A stretch of 64,000 bases of DNA, taken from positions 7,825-71,824 of the forward strand of contig JBGUPL010000133.1 in the NCBI GenBank assembly GCA_045130275.1. The letters run 5' to 3'. Source of the stretch: F23-D06 sp045130275. Its GTDB lineage: Bacteria; Bacteroidota; Bacteroidia; Bacteroidales; WCHB1-69. This document shows, one piece after another, positions 50,827 through 59,200 of the stretch (its first letter is position 1; each line of letters starts with the position of its first letter). The notes beneath the pieces were generated by a model, which saw nothing but the letters and a program-made list of their open reading frames with translations, was not told the origin of the DNA and did not search any database. Position numbers and translations under genes: made by a program.

Positions 50827-51411
50827 TTAAGACAACACCATATTCTCCCAACGGCGGAAAGAATTGGACTGGATGTCATAAAAGACATTGTAAAAGGTTC
50901 TGGCCCAGTAGTTTCGCGTACCGAAACCGGCAGGCGATTTAAGGAATTTTTCGCAGAGGACCACTTCCTGCGTCTCCGTTTTAGTGATCACCACCCAGAT
51001 GGACGCGGTCTTCACTTTCGTGTCGAACGATTCCACCCAGAACGACAGTGCAAAGGGCAGCGATTTAGGCAGCGCAAGAGAGGAGGCTAACTCACACATC
51101 TGATCGTCTGTGAGCACATCGTTGACACGGATATTTTTGGCAAGTATATCATTGATTTTCAGAGATTTATTAAGTTTAGTGACAACAGAGAGGTCGTATT
51201 GCATCACCGGCTTGCGGAAGCTCATGCGGATATCGTATTTTTTCTGGTCGTTAAGAATGAGCATGTTCCACTCGTGAAGGTAGTGCTGCAGGATTTCTTG
51301 GGTCATGTGGAACCCCTCGCGGGTGAACTTCGCCTTCGAAAAGTTGATGCCCACCCACAGGATTTCTCGCACCTGCAGGAAATTCACGAAAAGTTGCTCG
51401 TTCATGTACAT
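50827..51411 (-). CDS. Hypothetical protein
   Basis: I do not recognise this 194-residue protein. It has no signal peptide or membrane helix; the sequence suggests a soluble mixed alpha/beta fold, with HEWNMLILNDQKKYDIRMSF, LNKSLKINDILAKNIRVND and FALSFWVESFDTKVKTASIWVV. An ATG six bases later (51405) is an equal start candidate. Upstream lies 430 bases of heptamer arrays with no visible promoter; it may depend on readthrough from the thioesterase gene. It converges with queA, 16 bases apart. Confidence 0.55.
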   Translation of the reverse strand: MYMNEQLFVNFLQVREILWVGINFSKAKFTREGFHMTQEILQHYLHEWNMLILNDQKKYDIRMSFRKPVMQYDLSVVTKLNKSLKINDILAKNIRVNDVLTDDQMCELASSLALPKSLPFALSFWVESFDTKVKTASIWVVITKTETQEVVLCEKFLKSPAGFGTRNYWARTFYNVFYDIQSNSFRRWENMVLS

Positions 51412-51610
51412 GGTTTAACGGTTAAAGGTTAAAGGTTAAAGGTTAAAGGTTAAGGGTTAAAGGTTAAAGGTTAAAGGTTAAAGGTTAAGGGTTAAGGGTT
51501 AAAGGTTAAAGGTTAAGGGTTAAAGGTTAAAGGTTAAAGGTTAAAGGTTAAAGGTTAAGGGTTAAGGGTTAGAGGGTTAGAAGGTTAGAAGGTTAGAGGG
51601 TTAGAAGGGG
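51412..51610 (+). repeat. Long heptamer array, GGTTAAA type
   Basis: Roughly 28 units of GGTTAAA, GGTTAAG and, toward the right end, GGTTAGA/AGGGTTA run directly from the ATG of the hypothetical gene. It is the longest array in the window. Confidence 0.95.
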
Positions 51611-51659
51611 GGGGTATTGTCATAGTCATCAGTCATTGTCCAAGTTTCATATTTCTCGC

Positions 51660-51840
51660 CAGTGAAAAGCCAAAAGCCAACAGCTAACAGCTAACAGCTA
51701 ACAGCCAACAGCAAACAGCAAACAGCCAACAGCCAACAGCTAACAGCTAACAGCCAACAGCCAACAGCCAACAGCCAACAGCCAACAGCTAACAGCCAAC
51801 AGCCAACAGCCAACAGCTAACAGCCAACAGCCAACAGCCG
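51660..51840 (+). repeat. Long heptamer array, CCAACAG/CTAACAG type
   Basis: About 25 units of CCAACAG, CTAACAG, CAAACAG or CCAAAAG end three bases before the stop codon of the acyl-ACP thioesterase. Together with 51412-51610 it makes a 430-base gene-free stretch composed almost entirely of period-seven DNA; 51611-51659 has no clear feature. Confidence 0.95.
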
Positions 51841-51843
51841 AAG

Positions 51844-52587
51844 TCACTCCCATTCGGTTTGGAGGCGGCAGTAGGTGGTGAGGCCGTCGGCGGAGAGGAT
51901 GGCGGTTTTGAAGGTGTTCTCCGCGACAGGTTCGGAGCAGACGACGTAGCGGTCGCCGAGTTTCGCTTGCGAGATGAAGTTGACGGAGACATCCTTGAGG
52001 CGATGCGTCTGCCGGAACTCCTCGTTGACGGCATCGAAGGCCCACTGGATGTAACGGGCGTTGTTGACGTGGTGGTTCATGTCGATATCGGAATGGACGG
52101 CTTCTTTGGCGCCAGGCAGCATGTCGGGCAGCGAAACAGGTCCGATTTTAGGCGGTTTGCCGTCGATGGCGCTTCGCTCCTGCGGCAAGAACATACCATC
52201 GAAGATGCTCATGCGTTGCGGGCGCGCCTCGGCAGTATCGAGGATAGCCCAAATGGAACTTCCCGCCACCAGCAGGTTCCCTTCGGCATCCAACAACTCG
52301 TAGTCACGGGGCGAGGTGGCCGCCTCGGACTTCCGCACCCAGGAACGCATCAAAACCGGCTCCGTCCATTCAGGCAACCGATTGATCTTCAATCTCATAC
52401 GTGTAAGTACCCAAAAGAAACCGCGATCACGCAGCGCATGCCAGCCCGCGCCCAACAGCGTCGCGTGACTGTCACTCACCTCCTGAAGCAGACTGAACAG
52501 CGAACTGACGGTCAACTGCGACCGGTCATCCACAAAATAGGAGGGAATTTGGAACTTTTTCTCGAATATAGGGATGATTTCTGGCAT
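51844..52587 (-). CDS. Acyl-ACP thioesterase
   Basis: The 247-residue enzyme consists of two hot-dog domains and releases fatty acids from acyl carrier protein. The first domain has LFSLLQEVSDSHATLLGAG and VLTRMRLKI; the second starts DIDMNHHVNNARYIQWAFDAV, the conserved Asn/His region of the FatA/FatB family. The start ATG 52587 is preferred: bases further upstream are TAGTGAA heptamers that happen to stay open. It lies 65 bases after the C69 dipeptidase gene on the same strand. Confidence 0.85.
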   Translation of the reverse strand: MPEIIPIFEKKFQIPSYFVDDRSQLTVSSLFSLLQEVSDSHATLLGAGWHALRDRGFFWVLTRMRLKINRLPEWTEPVLMRSWVRKSEAATSPRDYELLDAEGNLLVAGSSIWAILDTAEARPQRMSIFDGMFLPQERSAIDGKPPKIGPVSLPDMLPGAKEAVHSDIDMNHHVNNARYIQWAFDAVNEEFRQTHRLKDVSVNFISQAKLGDRYVVCSEPVAENTFKTAILSADGLTTYCRLQTEWE

Positions 52588-52628
52588 TTTAATGAATAGT
52601 GAATAGTGAGTAGTGAATAGTGAGTAGG
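52588..52628 (+). repeat. Heptamer tract, TGAATAG/TGAGTAG type
   Basis: Five units TGAATAG or TGAGTAG with period seven fill the gap between the dipeptidase and thioesterase genes. Confidence 0.8.
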
Positions 52629-52652
52629 GGATAGCATTCGCGAAAGCCAACC

Positions 52653-54248
52653 CTACCACATTCCATCGAATTTGGTCCAAAGTTCGTCGCCGAGTTTCCA
52701 GGCGCGTTCCACGGCTTCATTGCCGCAGATGTCGGTGAAGTTGGTCAGCACTTGGATGGCCTCGTCGTACTTGTCTTGTTTGATCAGCTCCATGGCTTGT
52801 TTCTCAATGACATAATGTTCGCTGATAAACTCTTCCTGTTTCGGGGCCCACGCCTTGTCAACCACGGGGTGCATGTCGCCCCAGCGTTGGGCGGCGAGGG
52901 TGCCCACACGGTTGAAGGCCCACCATGCCGACTCGCGGCTGAAACCAGTGAGACGGCCGTCGGTCTTGTAGGTGGAGGGCAGGTCGGTGACGTTTGCGTA
53001 GATGGGCACGTAGATGGAGGAAGCGACGTTGTCGAGGGCGAACCAGCAGAGGGCGCCCACCTCGTCGGGCAACCAGTTGCGGCACTGGATGATGGTGGCA
53101 TATACGGTGAAGTGCACCGCGATGCTACGCTCGCCGCGCTCATTCCAGCCGCCATTGATGCGGTGCAGCTTCAGCTCGTCGAGCTTCATGAACGGGTTGG
53201 CCATCGGGGAAATCACGGTCTTGCCCTTGTCGTCGGTGACGGTCAGGGTTTTACGCATATCGTAGGGTGTACCTTCGTAATAGTCTTTGAAGATGCTCAT
53301 CATCTTCTCCAGGGTGACGAGCGTGTCGGGTTTGACGGAGAAGGGATAGTTCTCGGCGTTGGGGTCGAGGTGGAGGGAAGGGGCCACGAGGTCGAAGACG
53401 CGCCATTCGCGGCGGCGGCAGGCCATCATCGTGCGGGTCTGGGGCGCGTAGGCGTAGGCGAAACGGAACGTTTCCTTGCCGTCCCACCATCCGTTCTCCC
53501 GCGCCAGGGAATAGACATTGTCGGAAGCCATGAAATAGTCCTTGTCCTTGAGGTTGATTTCGCGGATCGTGGAGGCGTTGGCGTTCACCGCGACATGGTC
53601 GTCAGGCACGCGCTGCGCCGCCCATACCGCGCCTAACTTGCCTTTGCCGGGACCGAGAATCTCCAGGTGCCAAACCTCATCCTTGTCGGCGATGGTCAGG
53701 CATTCGCCCGCGTCAATCCAACCGTATTTCTTAAGCAAAACACCGGCGGTCTCGATGGCTTCGCGCGCCGTGCAGCAGCGTTGCAGCAACAGCATGCAGA
53801 GCCGCTGGCAGTCGATGAGGCCGCTGTCGGACTTCAACTCCGGCCGTCCGCCGAAAGTCGATTCCCCGATGGCCACCTGTGCCTCGTTCACGCAAGGATA
53901 AGCGGTGTTCAGGAACTGGTAGGTGTGGTCCACTTGCGGGATTTCACCGATGGGGATATTGTCGTAACGCTGCATCTGCCCGGGCATCTGCTTTTTCGCC
54001 CACTCACGACGGTAGAGCTGCTGCTTCTCCCCTGGCTCGAAATCCTGGGCCGGCGTCACGTAGATGTTTGTGCGCGAACGATGACTGTCATCGGTATGGG
54101 AGGTCATCACCGACCCGTCCGCCGACGCCTTCTTTCCAACGGTGATGGACGTGCATTCCATCCCATCCGACTCAAAATCCAGGACACTCTGTGCCTGCAG
54201 CACTAGCCCATAAGCAACCGCTAACGCAATAAGGAGTATTTTTTTCAT
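52653..54248 (-). CDS. C69 family dipeptidase
   Basis: This 531-residue Ntn-hydrolase has a signal peptide (about 1-20, ending LVLQAQ). In the C69 family (PepD) the catalytic cysteine is near the mature N-terminus; ECTSITVGKKASADGSV at about 31 fits, followed by SHTDDSH, VAIGESTFGGRPEL and GWIDAGECLTIADKDEVWHLEI. It cleaves dipeptides, here probably in the periplasm. Start at 54248 is chosen because of the signal peptide and the promoter position. Confidence 0.9.
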   Translation of the reverse strand: MKKILLIALAVAYGLVLQAQSVLDFESDGMECTSITVGKKASADGSVMTSHTDDSHRSRTNIYVTPAQDFEPGEKQQLYRREWAKKQMPGQMQRYDNIPIGEIPQVDHTYQFLNTAYPCVNEAQVAIGESTFGGRPELKSDSGLIDCQRLCMLLLQRCCTAREAIETAGVLLKKYGWIDAGECLTIADKDEVWHLEILGPGKGKLGAVWAAQRVPDDHVAVNANASTIREINLKDKDYFMASDNVYSLARENGWWDGKETFRFAYAYAPQTRTMMACRRREWRVFDLVAPSLHLDPNAENYPFSVKPDTLVTLEKMMSIFKDYYEGTPYDMRKTLTVTDDKGKTVISPMANPFMKLDELKLHRINGGWNERGERSIAVHFTVYATIIQCRNWLPDEVGALCWFALDNVASSIYVPIYANVTDLPSTYKTDGRLTGFSRESAWWAFNRVGTLAAQRWGDMHPVVDKAWAPKQEEFISEHYVIEKQAMELIKQDKYDEAIQVLTNFTDICGNEAVERAWKLGDELWTKFDGMW

Positions 54249-54298
54249 CTTATCTTGACTATGAAAATGACTATGATACATTTGGAAAAACCAGATGG

Positions 54299-54306
54299 CA
54301 AAAGTA
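54299..54306 (-). promoter_or_regulatory. -7 box of the C69 dipeptidase gene
   Basis: Minus-strand TACTTTTG lies 51 bases before the ATG at 54248. Confidence 0.7.
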
Positions 54307-54343
54307 CACAATTATTTCGAATGAAAGATAATCTGACAAAACA

Positions 54344-54378
54344 ATATCCCCACGCAGCGGTATCGTGCATGGGGATAT
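54344..54378 (-). terminator. Terminator of the FISUMP gene pair
   Basis: A perfect eight-base stem ATATCCCC/GGGGATAT with a 19-base loop lies 38 bases beyond the stop at 54416, followed on the minus strand by TGTTTTG. Confidence 0.75.
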
Positions 54379-54415
54379 CCTTTCTTCGACAGACACACCA
54401 GCGGAGGACGGTCAG

Positions 54416-56212
54416 TCACTGTTCAAAGTGAACTTCCTTCTCCTTTATGCATCGGACGCTATAGCCCAAGCCGTCAAGACGTTCGTTTTTGCGGACAGTG
54501 TCGCACCAATAGGCAATCAGGTAGGAAGATTTCACAGCTTGCGTCCTCACGCCGCTCACGGACCAGAAATAGGTTTCGGAGAGCATCCCCTCATAACGGT
54601 TTTTCTCTCCGTTGTAGAACCCTGCGGGCAACGCCGAGAACCCCGTGCTGTTGTCTCCGCCGCCGTCGAACCAGTAAAGCGGGGATTTCAGCGCGGCGGC
54701 ACCGTAGGCGTCCAAAGACTCGTATTTCTCCGGTGTGGGGAGATACCATCCTTGGGGACAGACACCCTGGATGTGGCCGTAGCCGTTGTCGGAGCTGTCG
54801 CGCACGGCCGCCCCAAAGCCGTAAAGGCGCCCATAGACCGCCACATTCGCCGCCGTATCAGGGAAACGCCAGCTGGCATAGTTGTACACGCCGTCAATGT
54901 CGGCACAGTCGCTGTACTTCTTCGACTCCAGATTCCGCTGGGTCCAGCAGTCGCAACCGATACGCACTGCGTGATAGACGTTGCCCTCGCAGTCCACCGC
55001 ATCGGGACATTGCGGGAAGGCGACCACCACGTGCTGTTCGCAAGTGTCACGGCCTCCGCAAACCGAGTCAACGGCCGTCCAGGTGACGATATGGTCGCCT
55101 TCCGCAAAGAGCAGCGTCTCCGGAAGGTCGTTGCTGACGGTAATAGGCCATTCGCCGCGGTTGACAATCGTGGGCGTTCCGATACGGTCGGGGTAAACCT
55201 CCATCACGCAGTCGCCGTAGGCCAAGGTGTCGTGAAAATCAGGAGGACAGGTGAAGGAGAAATCCGACACACAAGGGCTCACCGTCAACAGAAGGACAAG
55301 CACGCTGTCACAGCCCCGGGACGACGACAAGGTGTCTTGATAGGTGTAATCACCTGGTTTTGAGATATTCAGGCCGCCGAACAACGGCGACACCACGGAG
55401 GTATAAGGTGCCAAGGAGGCGTGCACCGTCTCGCGCACGGTGTCCGAAACGAACGGGATTACGGTCACGGTGGCCGTCAGGGACAGCGTGTCGGAGCGAT
55501 AGACGACGAAGGCGTCATAGGGGGTGGTGCTGTCGGGGGCCACAACCATCTCGTCCGATTGCGGGTTGTCGGCCCAGAAGACGGTTACCGCTGCGGTGTC
55601 GGGGAAATCGCGCACGGGCCGCACATAGCGCTTGTTCGTCCCGATCGACCTGTAAAGCCTCAGCGCGTTTCCCATGGCATACACGTAGTTGTTGGTCGTC
55701 TTCTCCTGAGTGGCACTCCAGTGTTCCGAAGTCCACAGGGAAAGGATGTCGCCGCCGTGGGCCGCGAAGGACTCCTGCAAAGCAGCGGCCGAGGCATACA
55801 GTTTGTAGAGTTGCAAGGCGTCGGGGATGTACCAGCCGGCAGCGACATCCACGGCGGCAGCGGCCGGCGAAACACCCGACGACGCCAACAACTCGGTGAA
55901 GCGCCGGCCGTGGTTCTCCCAATTCGTGATGTTGCGGAGGTAAAGGGTTCCGTTCGGGGCGAAGACATTCCGCAACACCGACGGTTTACTGCCCGTCCAA
56001 AGGGCGTATTGGTCCTCCAAATCGTTAAGCGCAGCCACGGTGCCGCTGCCCGGATCGTCCGGGTTCACGTAAAAGACAATGCCTTTGGAACCGTCTTGGA
56101 AAACATAAAGGTCCCCGGGCTGGTACGTTTGCCCGACAGCAACAGGCAAGAGCATCACCCCCATCATCAGGCAGAACGCCCACTGACGCAAAATTGTACT
56201 GATCTTATTCAT
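54416..56212 (-). CDS. Secreted FISUMP domain protein
   Basis: The protein has 598 residues. After a signal peptide (about 1-28) comes a DUF1566-like segment (about 30-180) ending NKRYVRPVRDF. A middle region (about 190-330) has Cys-rich PKD-like strands and an HYR-type module (TPTIVNRGEWPITVSNDLPE). The Fibrobacter-succinogenes major paralog (FISUMP) domain fills about 415-595, with YHAVRIGCDCWTQRNL, GVCPQGWYLPTPEKY and GLGYSVRCIKE. FISUMP folds are C-type-lectin-like. No T9SS sorting domain is seen. The ATG lies 28 bases after the neighbouring giant gene. Confidence 0.85.
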   Translation of the reverse strand: MNKISTILRQWAFCLMMGVMLLPVAVGQTYQPGDLYVFQDGSKGIVFYVNPDDPGSGTVAALNDLEDQYALWTGSKPSVLRNVFAPNGTLYLRNITNWENHGRRFTELLASSGVSPAAAAVDVAAGWYIPDALQLYKLYASAAALQESFAAHGGDILSLWTSEHWSATQEKTTNNYVYAMGNALRLYRSIGTNKRYVRPVRDFPDTAAVTVFWADNPQSDEMVVAPDSTTPYDAFVVYRSDTLSLTATVTVIPFVSDTVRETVHASLAPYTSVVSPLFGGLNISKPGDYTYQDTLSSSRGCDSVLVLLLTVSPCVSDFSFTCPPDFHDTLAYGDCVMEVYPDRIGTPTIVNRGEWPITVSNDLPETLLFAEGDHIVTWTAVDSVCGGRDTCEQHVVVAFPQCPDAVDCEGNVYHAVRIGCDCWTQRNLESKKYSDCADIDGVYNYASWRFPDTAANVAVYGRLYGFGAAVRDSSDNGYGHIQGVCPQGWYLPTPEKYESLDAYGAAALKSPLYWFDGGGDNSTGFSALPAGFYNGEKNRYEGMLSETYFWSVSGVRTQAVKSSYLIAYWCDTVRKNERLDGLGYSVRCIKEKEVHFEQ

Positions 56213-56239
56213 ATTCAATCGGTTTTTGGTTTTATAAAA

Positions 56240-59200
56240 TTAAAATTTCGTGACGGGTCGCACTCCGTTGTTCTGACTAAACCGGTATAAACCCCAACTG
56301 GTAGAAGTGAACACCCACGCGTAATTGGCGTCCCTGTAGGTCGAACTCCAGTAGTTGTCGGAAGAGAACGTCTTATACGCGCTGTTGAGCTGACAAAGCC
56401 GGTTCAAGGTCCGATTGACCTCCCACACATTGCTTTGAAGAACCGTCAGTTCGCCAAAAGAGGGCAGATACCAACCGTGATGCGTCCGGTCGGTGGTGAG
56501 CGTGTTGGGGTTGAAATAGTAACAGTAGCTGGCCGCCGTGGAATCCGTGGCGAAGTCCACCCCCGCGTATGCATCGTTGACGGCCTTCATGTGCAGCGTA
56601 TTGGCCTCCCCGTCATCGTCCGACAGCGCACTCGGCGCATCCTCGTACGACTGCGACATGATGAAAAAAGGAGTGGAACTGTAGGAAAATATCCTGCTTG
56701 TCTCAAAGAGAGAAACCGCCCGACCGTGGATGCCCGTCTCGTCAACCTGGAAAACCACCCCCATGGGCGTTTTCCCACTGCCGGGAAAAGAATCGGCGGG
56801 GAGGAGGGAACCGTCGGTGCAGAGCACATCCCCGGGACGCGCCCGCCGCGGAATGGCCTCGTCCCCATACGTCGCGCCGGAAAGGGAAGCCGCAACCCGG
56901 AGCGTCACGGAATCCCCCCCGCAGATTTCTCCCTCCGTATTGGCAACATCCAACACCGTGAGGTTCAGCACGTCAAGGCGGTCACAGCCCCCGCTGGCGG
57001 CGGACAGCACCGCATAGCGGCCGCTCTCGGTGTAGAGGCTGTCGTGCCAGAGGAAGCCCGCCTGCCGGGTGACCGTCGCCGCCAGCTCCGTCATGGGCGG
57101 AGGGCTTACTGTAAGATGGAAAACCACCGTGGAGTCGCACCCGTACCCGTCAGCCGATGAGAAGGTCTTGGAGAAGTAGTAGTTGCCCGCCTTGCGCATG
57201 GCGCGTCCTATCGTCTCCGCATCCACGACGCCCGGAATCACGCCAAAGGGATCGTCATAGCCGAGGGTCTGGCTTTGGCACACTTCATCACGGTAAATGA
57301 TGTTGCCGCCGTCCCACACGTCCGCGATGGCAATGCCGGGAGCGGTCTCCCCTGCCCCACTCCAGACACCGCCGTCCAACAGCCCGTGAACACTCGGGCA
57401 CTCCCCGTCCCTCTGCAAAGAGACGTAGAGCAGCGTGCGGTGCTGGATGCCGGCAGTGTCGTAGTGGCTCCACCGCCCCGTGTCCACCATAGTCTCGGCT
57501 TTCAGCAAGCGCTTCTGGTTGTAGTCGCCGTACCAGCGGATAATGTACGGCACCGTGTCCACCGCCCTGGCGTAAAGACGGGCTTCACCATCATAACACA
57601 CTGTGTCAAAAGTGGTTATAAGCCGAGACAACGAACTGATATCGGTGCGCAGCAGAATGCGAAGGGTGTCCTCGGGGTCGGCGAGACGGTAGTCGCAGCG
57701 GTCGTCACGGATACCGACAGGGTATATTTTGGCCGGAGAGAGGGTCGAGAAGGTGTCGATCACCGTCACGCCGGCGGCGGCGGAATATTGGCGGACCTGG
57801 ATGCCGCCGGCGTTGGCAAAAGCGACGGAAAACGGAATGTCGCCAGACGCCGCGTCACTGTGCGGCGTGAACCGGAGCTCCACCACCTCGCCCGGACAAA
57901 CCGTTGTGTCGGGCGACAGCGTGAGCCTCGGGGCGGGCAGCACGGTAAGATAAATGCTGTCGCTGAGCTCGCCTGCACAGCTCGTCTGCCGGATGCTCAC
58001 CCGGTACCACCCGTCACCGTTGCCGCGCGGCACGAACACATACGGATCAGGCGAGGTGGAGTGGAATCCGTTGGGACCCGTCCATTCATACTGCCAGATG
58101 TCCCCGACAGCCAACGCGTGGATCTGTATCGTCGTGCCTTCGCAGGTCTCGGTCGCCGTCAAACCGCCGTCAAACCACAGCTTCTGCAACTCCGCCATCG
58201 CCGTCGGCTGGAAGTTGACATGAAAGTAGGCCATACAGGAGTCCTGCACCAAACAGGAAAGCGTCTGGTCGCTGTGCATGGGGACATTCGGGAAAACGCC
58301 GGTGTGGTTGACCGCCAGAATGTTGCCGAGTTTGTCGGGTTGGTCGTAAAGCGTGTAGGTGTAGGGCGGCATCCCCCGGTCGGCGCGCACCCAGGCGCTG
58401 CCCTCCGTGGAAGCGGTGTCGCACACCACCGCAAGCGCCTCCACAAACTCCACCGTGGCGGCGTCAAGATGGAACGTGTCGTAATGACAGACCCCCGACG
58501 AACATTCGTTAAGGGCAAGGTTCGGGCATATCCGCAACACATAGGTGCCAGGCAGGGAGAAGGTGAAATGCGGACGCATATAATCCTCCTTCCCCTTAAG
58601 CGACGCAATCGGGGCATCGATCACAGTGGCTTTCATCACCACCTTCTGATATACGGTGTCCAACGGCAGCCCCGTTTCCGGCGAAGTGTTGGTGGACATC
58701 CACCGGTACGACCCCTGCGGATAGTCAATGTACAAGTTGCCGCAGTCCCGGCTAGAGACACACACGATCTCTTCCGCCACCTGCATCTCCTTGTTGTTGC
58801 CGAACGCCACGTTCCGGGAGGCACGCGCCGTGCCGCAAGCCGTGGTGATCTCAAACACGTAGGGACCGGACGGCAGACAGTAGTCGCTGATATACAGCCC
58901 CCGCCCGTTGATGTTGCCCGTGATGGCCGCCGTGTTCCCGGGATTCTCCCTCACAACCGTCCAGCTCTTGTCGGCGGCATGATATACCGCTTCGAAATTA
59001 TAGAAATTCTGGTACGGACTGCGCGTCAGCCGGATGACCGTGCCGTCGGTGATGTTCCCGAAATCCGCAACCTGATACACCCGCACCCACCGCGGGACGG
59101 TACAGCACTCCTTCCCGTTATCCTTGTACTCCACCTGCCAGCAGATACTGTCACTACTGATGCGATGCATGAAACGGAACGTGTCGAGCGAGACGTACAG

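Noticed and set aside
51412..51840. CRISPR array
   Set aside because: Units are seven bases with no unique spacers and there are no cas genes.
52588..52680. N-terminal extension of the thioesterase
   Set aside because: The extra residues are a translation of TGAATAG-type repeats and of the end of the dipeptidase gene.
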